DNA of 64,000 nt from Virgifigura deserti (GTDB lineage Bacteria > Pseudomonadota > Alphaproteobacteria > Dongiales > Dongiaceae), in the NCBI GenBank assembly GCA_003576685.1, contig QOZR01000013.1, forward strand, positions 1 to 64,000. The letters are read 5' to 3'. Of the stretch, positions 16,742 through 25,519 are shown piece by piece; the stretch's first letter is position 1, and the number at the start of each line of letters is the position of its first letter. A model generated the notes under the pieces. That model was not told the origin of the DNA. It saw nothing but the letters and a program-made list of their open reading frames with translations, and ran no database searches. A program made the position numbers and the translations under genes.

Positions 16742-17488
16742 GTGCGCAATTTCTGGGCAGGCGCAGCCGTGGTGGTGGTGCTGGGTGTCGCGGTCGGCGG
16801 CTGGCAGACCTTCGGCGGCAACGAGGAGCCGGAATCGCCAATCTCGGCAGTTGCGAGTTCCGACGTAACCACAACCGAAACGCCACCCGCGACCGTGACC
16901 GAGGCCACCGCATCGACGGCGCCGGCCACGGTGCAGCTTGCCCAGGATACGGACCAGGCGGCGGTGCAGCCCGATGACCGGGTCCTTGGCGAAGCCGATG
17001 CGCCGGTCACGATCATCGAATACGCCTCGCTCACCTGCCCCCACTGCGCGAGCTTCCATAGCGAGACGCTGCCGAAGCTGAAGTCCGAATATATCGACAA
17101 GGGGCAGGTCCGCCTCGTCTTCCGGGATTTCCCGCTCGACCAGCGGGCGCTGCGCGCCAGCATGCTGGCGCGTTGCATGCCGGAAAACCGCTATTTCAGC
17201 ATGCTGGACGTGCTGTTCCGCACCCAGCGCGATTGGGCGACCGCCGAGGATCCGATGGCGGCGTTGTCACAGATCGCCCGGCTCGGGGGAATGAGCCAGG
17301 AGGAATTCGACCGCTGTATGGCGAACGAGGCAATGGTCGAGAACATCCTGACCGGCCTGCAGGCCGCCCAGAGCGAATTCGACATCCGTTCGACCCCGAG
17401 CTTCATCGTCGACGGGACGACACATGCCGGCGCCCTGTCGTTCGAGCAGTTCGACGAGATCCTCAAGGATCTGCTGCCGGATTCCTGA
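16742..17488 (+). CDS. DsbA-family thiol:disulfide oxidoreductase
   Basis: A 248-aa periplasmic thioredoxin-fold protein. GTG 16742 is chosen because GGAGG at 16732-16736 lies 5 nt upstream and the resulting N-terminus is a membrane anchor/signal (FWAGAAVVVVLGVAVGG). An Ala/Thr-rich linker leads to the fold at residue 85. The active site is C99-P-H-C102 in YASLTCPHCASFH, and the cis-Pro loop is RSTPSFIVDG. It resembles the DsbA/ScoI-like proteins that sit before smc in alphaproteobacteria. It likely forms or shuffles disulfides in exported proteins. It is 33 nt upstream of smc, so probably co-transcribed. Confidence 0.9.
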   Translation: MRNFWAGAAVVVVLGVAVGGWQTFGGNEEPESPISAVASSDVTTTETPPATVTEATASTAPATVQLAQDTDQAAVQPDDRVLGEADAPVTIIEYASLTCPHCASFHSETLPKLKSEYIDKGQVRLVFRDFPLDQRALRASMLARCMPENRYFSMLDVLFRTQRDWATAEDPMAALSQIARLGGMSQEEFDRCMANEAMVENILTGLQAAQSEFDIRSTPSFIVDGTTHAGALSFEQFDEILKDLLPDS

Positions 17489-17521
17489 CGGCGGGTTGCG
17501 AGCGACGCGGCGGAGCAGCGA

Positions 17522-20500
17522 TTGGTCCAGTTCACAAAACTCCGGCTTACCGGCTTCAAGTCCTTCGTCGAGCAGACCGAGCTGCTGATCGAGCCCGGAA
17601 TCACCGGAATCGTCGGCCCCAACGGCTGCGGCAAGTCGAACCTGGTCGAGGCCCTGCGCTGGGTGATGGGCGAGACTTCCGCCAAGCGGATGCGCGGCAG
17701 CGAGATGGACGACGTGATCTTCGGCGGCAATTCGAACCGGCCGCCGCGCAACGTCGCCGACGTGGTGCTGACGCTCGATAATGCGGCGCGCAAGGTCCCC
17801 GCCCAGTTCAACGATTTCGACGAGCTGGAGATCGAACGGCGGATCGAGCGGGGCAGCGGATCGGTCTATCGGGTGAACGGCCGCGAGGCGCGGGCGCGCG
17901 ACGTGCAGTTGCTGTTCGCCGATGCGGCGACCGGCGCGCACTCGACGGCCCTGGTCAGCCAGGGCCGGGTCGGCGCCATCATCAATGCCAAGCCGACGGA
18001 CCGGCGGTCGCTGCTCGAAGAGGCGGCCGGGATCACCGGCCTGCATTCGCGCCGGCATGAGGCCGAGCTGCGGCTGCGCGCGGCGGAGGCGAACCTCGCC
18101 CGGCTGGACGATGTGATCGTCACGCTGGAGAGCCAGCTTCAGGCCTTGAAGAAGCAGGCGCGCCAGGCAACCCGCTATCGCAACATCAACGATCATGTCC
18201 GGCGCGCCGAGGCCGTGCTGCTGCACCTGCAATGGCTCGAGGCGGCAGCGGCGACGGAGACGACGGCGACGGCGCTCACCGCGGCGGAAGCGCAGGTGAC
18301 GGCCTTGACCGCGACCGCCGCGGCCGCCGCGACCGAGCAAGGCGAGGCGGCAGTGGCGCTGCCCGAACTGCGCCGCACGGAGGCGGAAGCCGCCGCGGAG
18401 CTGCAGCGCCTCAACCTCGCCCGCGAGGGGCTCGATCAGGAGGAAGCGCGCGTCGAGGCCGCCCGCGCGGAGGCGAGCCGCCGGCTCGCCCAGATCGACG
18501 ACGACATCCGCCGCGAAACCGCCTTGGCCGCGGACGCCGCGGCAGCGCAGGCGCGGTTGGAGAGCGAGCAGGAGGACCTGACCGAAGCGGCGATGCGCGA
18601 GAAGTCGGCGGCGGAAGAGGCCGTCGAGGCGGTCGCCGCGGCGCAGGCCGCCGTCGAGGCCTGCGAAGGCGAGCTGACCGAGCTGACCCAGGAGGTGGCG
18701 ACCGGCGAGGCGCGTCAAACGGCGCTGGCGCGGCGGATCGCCGATCTGGAGAACCGCCTGATGCGGCTGCGCCAGCGCAGCGCGGAGATCGCCGAGGAAC
18801 GCAGCCGGCTCGAAGCCGCGGCCCAGGACGATTCGACGCTCGCCCTCGCTCGCGACGCGCTGGATACGGCGGAGGCCGAATTGGAACGCGCCCAGGCAGA
18901 GGCAAGCGCGGCGGAGGAGATGCGGCAGTCCGCCGCCGCCGCCGAGGCGACCGCCCGCGATAGCCTGCAGACCGCGCAGACGGCGCGCCAGAAGCTGACC
19001 GCGGAGGTCGAGGCGCTGGCCGCGCTATTCGCGGCGACCGACTCGGATCTTTGGCCGCCGCTGATCGATTCGCTGAGCGTGGCGCCGGGATATGAAGCCG
19101 CGCTCGGCGCGGCGCTGGGCGACGATTTGACCGCCTCGACCGATGCCGGCGCGCCCGTCCATTGGCTGGTCCCGCCGGAGGATTCCTCGGCGCCCGCTTT
19201 GCCCGCGGGCGCCGAACCCTTGTCCCGGCATGTCCGGGGCTCCGCCGCGCTGGCGCGGCGGCTGAGCCAGATCGGCCTTGTCCCCGACGAAGCAGCCGGA
19301 CGGGCGCTCGCTTCGACACTTGCCCAAGGTCAGCGCCTCGTCACCGCCGACGGGGCGATGTGGCGATGGGACGGCTATACCGTCGTCGCCGGCACGCCGA
19401 CCGCGGCCGTCACGCGGATGCAGCAGCGCAACCGGCTGCAGGAACTGCGCGGCGAGCTGGAGATGGCAAGCGCCGCGCATGCCGAAGAAGAGGCTCGCTT
19501 CGCCGAGGTCCGCTCGGCCGCCGCCACGGCGGCGGACCGCGAGCAGGCCGCGCGCCAGGCGGTGCAGGCGGCCTACGGCGGCGCCAACAAGGCGCGCGAG
19601 GCCTTCGCAGGGGCGGAGCGCGCCGCCGCCGCGGCCAATTCTCGCCTGACGGCCCTCGACGAGACGGCGGCGAGCGTGGCCGCCGACTTGGCGGAAGCGG
19701 AGGATGACAGCGCTACCGCGCGGGAGGATCAGGCATCGCTGCCCGATCTCGCCGCCGCGCAAGCGCGCGTCGCCCTTCTCCGGCCGCAGCTTGCGGAGAG
19801 GCGCGCGGAGCTCATCGAATGCCGTAGCGCCGACGACCGCCTCCGGCGCGAAGCCGAAATGCGCCGCCGTCGCCTGGACGCGATCGCGCAGGAGCGGAGC
19901 TCATGGGCGGAACGAGCGGCGGCGGCAATGCGCCAACTCGAGGTTTTCGCGACAAGGCGGGCCGAGCTGGATGAGGACCTGCAACGCCTCGCCGGCCGGC
20001 CGGACGAGATCTCCGAACAGCGCCGGGCTTTGGTCGAGCATATCGAAGCCGCCAAGGCGAAGCGGCGGGACGCGGCCGATCGCCTCGCCGAAGCGGAGAC
20101 GCGGCTGACCGAGGCCGACCGCCGGCTCAGGCAGGAAGAGGCGCGGCTGGCCGAGGCACGGGAAGACCGCGTGCGCGCCGAGGCGGCGGTGGCCCAGGCC
20201 AGCCAAACGACCAGCATTCTGACCGAGCGGATCCGCGAGCGGCTCGACTGCGCGCCCGATGAGGTCGCCGCGATCGCCGAACTCGCCGCCGACGCCACTC
20301 TTCCGGACCGGCAGGCAGCCGAAACCCGCTTGCAGCGCCTGCTGCGCGAGCGCGATGCGATCGGCCCGGTCAATCTGCGGGCCGAAACCGAAGCCGCCGA
20401 GCTCGAGCAGCAGATCACCGGCCTGCAGTCGGAGCGATCCGACCTGATCGCGGCGATCAGCCGCCTGCGGCAGGGCATCGCCAGCCTGAACCGCGAGGGC

Positions 20501-20986
20501 CGGGAGCGGCTGCTCGCCGCGTTCGAGCTGGTGAACGGCCATTTCGAGCAGCTCTTCATGCATCTGTTCGGCGGCGGTCGCGCGCATCTCAAGCTGACCG
20601 AGGCCGAGGACCCGCTGGAAGCGGGGCTCGAGATCATGGCCAGCCCGCCCGGCAAGCGGCTACAGGTGATGTCGCTCCTGTCCGGCGGCGAGCAGGCGCT
20701 GACGGCGCTCTCCCTGCTCTTCGCCGTATTCCAGACCAACCCCGCGCCGATTTGCGTGCTCGACGAGGTCGATGCGCCGCTCGACGACGCCAATGTCGAT
20801 CGCTTCTGCAGTCTGGTCGAGCAGCTCGCCCACAGCACCGCGACGCGCTTCCTCGTCATCACCCACCACCGGATGACCATGGCGCGCGTCGATCGTCTGT
20901 TCGGCGTGACGATGGGCGAACGCGGCGTCTCGCAATTGGTTTCCGTCGACTTGCAAGGCGCCATACAGATCCGTGCAAGCGCCTGA
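17522..20986 (+). CDS. smc: Chromosome segregation ATPase SMC
   Basis: Condensin subunit that organises and segregates the chromosome. The 1154 aa have the SMC layout: N-terminal Walker A GPNGCGKSN at residues 32-39, a long Ala/Glu/Arg-rich coiled coil, a hinge around 510-640 (GYEAALGAALGDDL and DGAMWRWDGYTV), a second coiled coil, the ABC signature LSGGEQ at 1053-1058, and Walker B with D1081-E1082 in CVLDEVDAPLDD. The start is TTG at 17522 with GGAG 6 nt upstream and MVQFTKLRLTGFKSFV as the usual opening. ScpA/ScpB genes are not in the window. Confidence 0.97.
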   Translation: MVQFTKLRLTGFKSFVEQTELLIEPGITGIVGPNGCGKSNLVEALRWVMGETSAKRMRGSEMDDVIFGGNSNRPPRNVADVVLTLDNAARKVPAQFNDFDELEIERRIERGSGSVYRVNGREARARDVQLLFADAATGAHSTALVSQGRVGAIINAKPTDRRSLLEEAAGITGLHSRRHEAELRLRAAEANLARLDDVIVTLESQLQALKKQARQATRYRNINDHVRRAEAVLLHLQWLEAAAATETTATALTAAEAQVTALTATAAAAATEQGEAAVALPELRRTEAEAAAELQRLNLAREGLDQEEARVEAARAEASRRLAQIDDDIRRETALAADAAAAQARLESEQEDLTEAAMREKSAAEEAVEAVAAAQAAVEACEGELTELTQEVATGEARQTALARRIADLENRLMRLRQRSAEIAEERSRLEAAAQDDSTLALARDALDTAEAELERAQAEASAAEEMRQSAAAAEATARDSLQTAQTARQKLTAEVEALAALFAATDSDLWPPLIDSLSVAPGYEAALGAALGDDLTASTDAGAPVHWLVPPEDSSAPALPAGAEPLSRHVRGSAALARRLSQIGLVPDEAAGRALASTLAQGQRLVTADGAMWRWDGYTVVAGTPTAAVTRMQQRNRLQELRGELEMASAAHAEEEARFAEVRSAAATAADREQAARQAVQAAYGGANKAREAFAGAERAAAAANSRLTALDETAASVAADLAEAEDDSATAREDQASLPDLAAAQARVALLRPQLAERRAELIECRSADDRLRREAEMRRRRLDAIAQERSSWAERAAAAMRQLEVFATRRAELDEDLQRLAGRPDEISEQRRALVEHIEAAKAKRRDAADRLAEAETRLTEADRRLRQEEARLAEAREDRVRAEAAVAQASQTTSILTERIRERLDCAPDEVAAIAELAADATLPDRQAAETRLQRLLRERDAIGPVNLRAETEAAELEQQITGLQSERSDLIAAISRLRQGIASLNREGRERLLAAFELVNGHFEQLFMHLFGGGRAHLKLTEAEDPLEAGLEIMASPPGKRLQVMSLLSGGEQALTALSLLFAVFQTNPAPICVLDEVDAPLDDANVDRFCSLVEQLAHSTATRFLVITHHRMTMARVDRLFGVTMGERGVSQLVSVDLQGAIQIRASA

Positions 20987-21040
20987 ACGGGATGTGAAAA
21001 TGGTTGTTCTTTCAGTCAGTTGGCGGGCACCCTTTGAACC

Positions 21041-21069
21041 TTGACAGGGTATTCACCACACCTTATGGT
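21041..21069 (+). promoter_or_regulatory. Sigma70-type promoter of the atp (F0) operon
   Basis: TTGACA at 21041-21046, a 17-bp spacer, and TATGGT at 21064-21069. The -35 is a perfect consensus and the spacing is optimal. It lies 59 bp before the atpI start, after smc ends, and no other candidate is as good. Confidence 0.75.
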
Positions 21070-21127
21070 GCGCGCCGCTTGCGCCGCGGACGTGACGTGA
21101 CCGACCTGTCTTTTGCGCGCCAAGCCG

Positions 21128-21451
21128 ATGACTGAGGATAAGCCTCCGCCGCCGAAGGACTTCGAGACGCGGTTGCGCGATTTGCGCAAACGGACGTCGC
21201 AAGACCAGGGCGATCGAGGTGGGCCGCTCGGTGTGCCGCAGACGACATTCGGCGTCGCCTTGCGGGCAGGCGTCGAGCTGGTGGCGGGATTGGTCGTCGG
21301 AGGCGGGATCGGTTGGCTTCTCGATCGCTGGTTGGGGACCGGGCCGTTCCTTATGGTTCTGTTCTTCTTCCTCGGCTCGGGCGCGGGAATGTTGAACGTG
21401 TTCAGGCTCGCCCGGCGGATCAACCGCCTCGATCCTGACGATCGCGGATAA
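21128..21451 (+). CDS. atpI: ATP synthase subunit I (AtpI)
   Basis: A small membrane protein (107 aa) that helps assemble the c-ring. There are two transmembrane segments: LRAGVELVAGLVVGGGIGWLLDR and FLMVLFFFLGSGAGMLNVFRL, the latter the usual AtpI ending. The N-terminus is cytoplasmic and charged. ATG 21128 is preferred over a TTG at 21113. First gene of the F0 operon atpI-B-E-F'-F. Confidence 0.9.
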   Translation: MTEDKPPPPKDFETRLRDLRKRTSQDQGDRGGPLGVPQTTFGVALRAGVELVAGLVVGGGIGWLLDRWLGTGPFLMVLFFFLGSGAGMLNVFRLARRINRLDPDDRG

Positions 21452-21506
21452 GGACAAGCCGGGCCCCGTCCGGCGCAAAGAAGAACGATAGGGTCAGAAC
21501 GGCGTC

Positions 21507-22322
21507 ATGGAAGAGCAGAACCCGGAAAGCCTCGCTGGAGCGGAGAGCCATGGCGCTGAGGCGGGCCACGGCGGCGCAGAGGCGGCTCACGGTGGCCACA
21601 GCCCGCTGTCGGTGTTCGAGATTGAACGCGTGATCCCGATGCATATCGGCGGCATCGACGTGTCGATCACGAACTCCGCGATTTACATGATAATCGCGGT
21701 GCTGGCGATCACGCTGTTCCTGACGGTCGGCATGCGCGGGCGCGCGCTGGTGCCGGGCCGGTGGCAGTCGATGGCGGAGCTCAGCTACGAGTTCATCGCC
21801 AAGATGGTCCGCGACAATGCGGGCAGCGAAGGACGGAAGTACTTTCCGTTCATCTTCACGCTGTTCATGTTCATCCTGTTCGCCAACCTGATCGGGATGA
21901 TCCCCTTCTCCTTCACGGTGACCAGCCATATCATCGTGACCTTTGCGCTTGCCGCCGTTGTCTTTCTGGGCGTCACGGCGATCGGCTTCATCCGGCATGG
22001 CGCCAGCTTCCTGAAGCTGTTCGTGCCGTCGGGCGTTCCGATCTTTCTGTTGCCGCTGATGGTGGTGATCGAGCTGCTGTCCTATCTGACGCGCCCGGTC
22101 AGCCTCTCCTTGCGTCTGTTCGCCAACATGATGGCCGGACATACGATGCTGGAGGTGTTCGGCGGGTTCGTGATCGCGCTCGGCATCCTCGGCGGCTGGG
22201 CGCCACTTGCCTTCATCGTTGCCCTGACCGGGCTCGAGGTCGGCATCGCTATGCTGCAGGCCTATGTCTTCACTATCCTGACCTGCATCTATCTCAACGA
22301 CGCACTTCACCCGCATCACTGA
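21507..22322 (+). CDS. atpB: ATP synthase F0 subunit a
   Basis: Forms the proton half-channels next to the c-ring. The 271 aa have five to six transmembrane helices and the essential Arg in LSLRLFANMMAGHTMLEV (around residue 207), with GLEVGIAMLQAYVFTILTCIYL as the last helix. The N-terminal 30 residues are rich in His/Gly/Ala. Normal length for alphaproteobacteria. 55 nt after atpI. Confidence 0.97.
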   Translation: MEEQNPESLAGAESHGAEAGHGGAEAAHGGHSPLSVFEIERVIPMHIGGIDVSITNSAIYMIIAVLAITLFLTVGMRGRALVPGRWQSMAELSYEFIAKMVRDNAGSEGRKYFPFIFTLFMFILFANLIGMIPFSFTVTSHIIVTFALAAVVFLGVTAIGFIRHGASFLKLFVPSGVPIFLLPLMVVIELLSYLTRPVSLSLRLFANMMAGHTMLEVFGGFVIALGILGGWAPLAFIVALTGLEVGIAMLQAYVFTILTCIYLNDALHPHH

Positions 22323-22378
22323 GGCGAAGCGCCGTCAGCCTTCAACCCACGACCCCTACGGAAGAGAGAGGAAAGATC

Positions 22379-22606
22379 ATGGAAGCAGAAGCCGCCAGGC
22401 TCATCGGCGCCGGCCTCGCCACCATCGCACTTGCTGGCGTCGGCGTCGGCATCGGCAATATCTTCGGCAGCTTCGTCTCGGGCGCGCTGCGCAACCCTGC
22501 GGCAGCGCCGAAGGTGTTCGGCAACGTGCTGCTCGGCTTCGCGCTCACGGAAGCCATCGCGCTGTTCGCGCTGCTGATCGCCTTCCTGCTGCTCTTCGCG
22601 GTCTGA
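22379..22606 (+). CDS. atpE: ATP synthase F0 subunit c
   Basis: Proteolipid of the rotor ring, 75 aa with two transmembrane helices and the loop ALRNPAAAPK between them. The proton-carrying carboxylate is E58 in LTEAIALFA. The ion signature is that of a H+ ring; the extra Gln/Ser ligands of Na+ rings are not seen. The start ATG 22379 is preceded by GAGAGAGG. The gene is short, so it is easy to miss in automated calls. Confidence 0.97.
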   Translation: MEAEAARLIGAGLATIALAGVGVGIGNIFGSFVSGALRNPAAAPKVFGNVLLGFALTEAIALFALLIAFLLLFAV

Positions 22607-22628
22607 TTTCGGACCATCTATGACGGTA

Positions 22629-22654
22629 GCCACGCCGGATGCCTCCGGCGTGGC
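22629..22654 (+). other. RNA hairpin between atpE and atpF'
   Basis: A perfect 10-bp stem, GCCACGCCGG (22629-22638) with CCGGCGTGGC (22645-22654), and a 6-nt loop ATGCCT. There is no T run, so it is not an intrinsic terminator. A stem after atpE could stabilise the upstream mRNA and so help the many-fold excess of subunit c over b/b'. That role is inference. Confidence 0.6.
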
Positions 22655-22675
22655 TCCTGAACCGCAGGACGACCG

Positions 22676-23167
22676 ATGCCGCAGCTTAATCCCGAATTCT
22701 TCGCGCCGCAGCTTGTCTGGCTCGCGATCACCTTCACCATCCTTTATTTCCTCATGGCGCGGATCGTGCTGCCGCGCATCTCCGGAGTGCTGGAGAATCG
22801 CGAGCAGCGTATCCAGAGCGATCTGGAGAAGGCCGAGAAGCTGAAGGCCGAAGCGGACGAGGTGCTTGCCGCCTATAACAAGGCGCAGGCAGATGCCCGA
22901 GCCCAGGCGCAGGCGGAGCTGCAGAAGGCAGCCGCGGCGATCGCCGCCGAAGCAGCGAAACGCGAGGAAGCATTCGCCGCGACTCTGGCCGAGCGCGGCG
23001 CCGAGGCCGAACAGCGCATCGCCGCAACCAAGACCGCAGCCATGGCGGAGTTGCGGACGATCGCAACCGACGTCGCGGGAGCCGTCATGACCAAGCTCAC
23101 CGATACCAAGGTACCGCCGGCGCAGATCGAAGCAGCGGTCGATTCCGCGATTGGAGCGCGCAGCTGA
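22676..23167 (+). CDS. atpF': ATP synthase F0 subunit b'
   Basis: Half of the peripheral stator stalk, pairing with b. The 163 aa have one N-terminal transmembrane helix (LVWLAITFTILYFLMARIVLP) and a long charged Ala/Glu/Arg/Lys coiled coil. It begins with PQLNPEFFAPQLVWL, typical of the b' form of photosynthetic and alphaproteobacterial enzymes. It overlaps atpF by one base (stop and start share A at 23167). Confidence 0.93.
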   Translation: MPQLNPEFFAPQLVWLAITFTILYFLMARIVLPRISGVLENREQRIQSDLEKAEKLKAEADEVLAAYNKAQADARAQAQAELQKAAAAIAAEAAKREEAFAATLAERGAEAEQRIAATKTAAMAELRTIATDVAGAVMTKLTDTKVPPAQIEAAVDSAIGARS

Positions 23168-23655
23168 TGGAACTCCTACAGGATCCGAGGTTCTGGGTTG
23201 CCGTTGCGTTCGTGATTTTTGTCGTACTCGTCGCACGGCCGGCAGGGCGCATGATCGGCGGCAATCTCGACAGCCGAAGCAGCCGCATCAAGGCGGAGCT
23301 CGATGAAGCGCGCAAGCTGCGTGAGGAGGCCCAAAGCCTGCTTGCCGATTACCAGCGCAAGCAGCGCGACGCGCTAAAGGAAGCCGAGGACGTTCTGGCC
23401 CATGCCGTGGCCGAGGCCGAGCGGATGCAGCGCGAGGCCTCCGCCAATCTCGACGCGGCGCTCGCCCGGCGCGAGCGGATGGCTATGGACAAGATCGCCC
23501 AGGCTGAAGCACAGGCGATCGCCGATGTCCGCAACCGGGCCGTCGATGTCGCCATCGGCGCGACGACCCGCCTGCTCTCCGACACGATCGACGCGCATCA
23601 GGCCGGCGCCCTGGTCGACTCGGCCATCACCGACTTGAGCAAGCAACTGCATTAG
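23167..23655 (+). CDS. atpF: ATP synthase F0 subunit b
   Basis: Stator stalk partner of b'. The 162 aa have an N-terminal membrane helix (FWVAVAFVIFVVLVARPAGRM) followed by a coiled coil with RSSRIKAELDEARKLREEAQSLLADYQRKQ, the alphaproteobacterial b pattern. Last gene of the F0 operon; an intrinsic terminator follows 36 nt later. F1 genes must lie elsewhere. Confidence 0.94.
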   Translation: MELLQDPRFWVAVAFVIFVVLVARPAGRMIGGNLDSRSSRIKAELDEARKLREEAQSLLADYQRKQRDALKEAEDVLAHAVAEAERMQREASANLDAALARRERMAMDKIAQAEAQAIADVRNRAVDVAIGATTRLLSDTIDAHQAGALVDSAITDLSKQLH

Positions 23656-23690
23656 GACGCGGTCCGACGCGCCGTTCCACTGGGTGCCAG

Positions 23691-23719
23691 ATGGCCGGGC
23701 TCGTCCCGGCCATTTTTTT
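23691..23719 (+). terminator. Intrinsic terminator of the atp operon
   Basis: The stem ATGGCCGGG (23691-23699) pairs with CCCGGCCAT (23705-23713) across a 5-nt loop and is followed by a run of T (23713-23719). Perfect 9-bp stem, directly after atpF. Confidence 0.9.
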
Positions 23720-23772
23720 GATTATCGGTAAGTGCCCGCCCCGTCCTGAACTGATCCGTCTGACGATTCCTG

Positions 23773-24162
23773 TCAACCGAACCAGAGACCGACAAGGCCG
23801 ACGACCGCGGCCAGGATCAGCACGCCATTCAGCATCAGAATCAAAGGAAAGGGGATCGAGCGAACTCGGGCGCGCTGCAAACGGGCCTGCAAACCGTGAT
23901 AGCGCCATGCCGAGAAGCTGAATGCAGCGACGGCACACAAAACCAGCATCGCGGCAATGATCTCGACCGCCCACTCAGGCAGTGTGCCGCCGAGAAAGCG
24001 GGCGACGCCGAGGCCAGCGGCCAAGGCTGCCAATCCGGTGCGAATCCAGGCCGAACAGGTTCGCTCATTGGCCAAGGCGGTTCGGTCCGCCGCGTATTCG
24101 GTGCGATCCTCGGCAAGGTCAGTCCTGGTCTCCGGCTCGGATGAGGCGTGCAGGTCGTTCAT
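23773..24162 (-). CDS. DUF202/YidH-type inner-membrane protein
   Basis: A 129-aa protein. A charged N-terminus with repeated Asp/Glu/Arg (DLAEDRTEYAADRTALANERTC) runs into AWIRTGLAALAAGLGVARFL, the usual DUF202 motif (RTxLAxxRTxxAWxRT), then three transmembrane helices. Function is unknown in bacteria. ATG 24162 is the natural start; the open frame upstream has no such features. It is on the opposite strand to the atp operon and convergent with it. Confidence 0.82.
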   Translation of the reverse strand: MNDLHASSEPETRTDLAEDRTEYAADRTALANERTCSAWIRTGLAALAAGLGVARFLGGTLPEWAVEIIAAMLVLCAVAAFSFSAWRYHGLQARLQRARVRSIPFPLILMLNGVLILAAVVGLVGLWFG

Positions 24163-24214
24163 CTTGCCGGCTCTCCCAGCGCGCAATCCGCGTTCGCCCA
24201 GCCTTATCGGCGCC

Positions 24215-24736
24215 CTATCCTTGCTTAGCTCCGGCCTCCGTTGCGAGCTCTGCGATTGCGGCGGCGTCCAGCCGGTAGGATCGCCACTCGGCCATCTCGG
24301 TGAAGCCGAGCCGCTCATAGAATTGACGCGCCGGATTCCAGTCGAGGACACTGAGATCGATCCGCGTGTAGCCGCGAGCCTCGGCGATCGCCGCGACCTC
24401 GGCGAGGAGGCGACGGCCGAGGCCATGACCGCGGACCTGCTCGCCGACATAGAGATCCTGAACATACAGGCCCGCCCGGCCCTCCCAGGTGGACCAGGTT
24501 GCGAAGAACAGGGCGAGGCCGACCGCGATGCCGTCGGATTCGGCGAGCAGCACCTCGAAGCGCGGCTCCGGCCCGAAACCGTCGCGCAGGATGTCGGCTT
24601 CGGCGAGCTTCACGCTCGACGGCGGCTCGCCTTCGAACGCCGCCAGCTCATGCACCAGCCGCAGGATGGTGGTGGCGTCTTCAGGCGTGGCCGGTCGAAC
24701 GATGAAATCGACGGCTAACGCAGGGTCTTTCCGCAT
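24215..24736 (-). CDS. GNAT-family N-acetyltransferase
   Basis: A 173-aa acetyl-CoA transferase of the polyamine/thialysine acetyltransferase type (SSAT-like): FIVRPATPEDATTILRLVHELAAFE at the start, LYVQDLYVGEQVRGHGLGRRLLAEVA for the acetyl-CoA loop (R/Q-x-x-G-x-G), and DLSVLDWNPARQFYERLGF near the end. Substrate is unproven. Its first 22 nt overlap the end of the preceding lipoprotein gene, so the two are probably translated from one message. Confidence 0.85.
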   Translation of the reverse strand: MRKDPALAVDFIVRPATPEDATTILRLVHELAAFEGEPPSSVKLAEADILRDGFGPEPRFEVLLAESDGIAVGLALFFATWSTWEGRAGLYVQDLYVGEQVRGHGLGRRLLAEVAAIAEARGYTRIDLSVLDWNPARQFYERLGFTEMAEWRSYRLDAAAIAELATEAGAKQG

Positions 24737-25443
24737 CCCGTATAGTCATCCTCGTCAAGGCGAACTGAAACTCGTGTATCGAACATCGCGCCGCTCATCG
24801 TATCTTGGCACCCTTCGCCGCGGAGGGTGACGGACAGCGCATGCGCATCATTTCCGGCTTGGAAGACGGTCATCGCCACCTTCTGATGAACGCGCGGCTC
24901 GGGAGTTCGAAACTCATATCGGCGCTCGCCGTAATCCGTGACGAACAGGATTGTCTCTCCCTCCGTGATCTCCAGGAGCCATCCCGGTTCGTTGCCGGTG
25001 GCCCGGAAGTCGACACCCCGGAGCCGGGCTGCTTCCCAGACCGCCCGCCCGGGATCGCTTGCGCAGCTATAGGACCGATCCGGAGCGACCTCGAGACGCG
25101 CGCTCTCGCCGAAGATCGAAAACGCCGTGCCCCCCTCGCCGCCATAGATCGCAAGCGTCGATGCGGGCGCGCGCTGAAGGGTGAGCGTTCGATCCGGCAG
25201 GAACAGCTCCGCCTGCCCGTCCTTCAGTTGCGCAACGAACTCAAAGGCGGGCTCGCATTCATAGACGATCGTCGTCACCCCCGAAGTTTCGACGGATTCG
25301 GAAGCGACCACCGGTTCACTCGCCTGTCGCGCGTCCTTGGCCGTGCAGGCGCTCAAAAGGGCGAGGCCCACGGGCAGGAGCCATGCCCGCCGAAGCCCCC
25401 GCAAACGGCGGCATCCCATCTGTTCGATGGTGGTCGAAATCAT
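24715..25443 (-). CDS. Lipoprotein with MliC-like domain and a second conserved domain
   Basis: A 242-aa exported lipoprotein. The signal ends in LLPVGLALLSACTAK (lipobox LSAC). Residues 55-125 resemble MliC, the membrane-bound inhibitor of C-type lysozyme: TTIVYECEPAFEFVAQL, LFLPDRTLTLQRAPA, and a Cys in YSCASDPG for the disulfide. The second half (RATGNEPGWLLEITEGETILFVTDYGERRYEF) resembles the COG3650-type domain often fused to it. ATG 25443 is the likely start; ATG 25419 is possible. Role in defence against lysozyme is inferred from the family. Confidence 0.75.
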   Translation of the reverse strand: MISTTIEQMGCRRLRGLRRAWLLPVGLALLSACTAKDARQASEPVVASESVETSGVTTIVYECEPAFEFVAQLKDGQAELFLPDRTLTLQRAPASTLAIYGGEGGTAFSIFGESARLEVAPDRSYSCASDPGRAVWEAARLRGVDFRATGNEPGWLLEITEGETILFVTDYGERRYEFRTPEPRVHQKVAMTVFQAGNDAHALSVTLRGEGCQDTMSGAMFDTRVSVRLDEDDYTGCGKTLR

Positions 25444-25519
25444 CGTCACGCGGCCCCCTCCCCACGTCAGACAGACTACAGCCTCGCGACGGATTGTCCA
25501 AACCGGCCGTTCGATGCCT

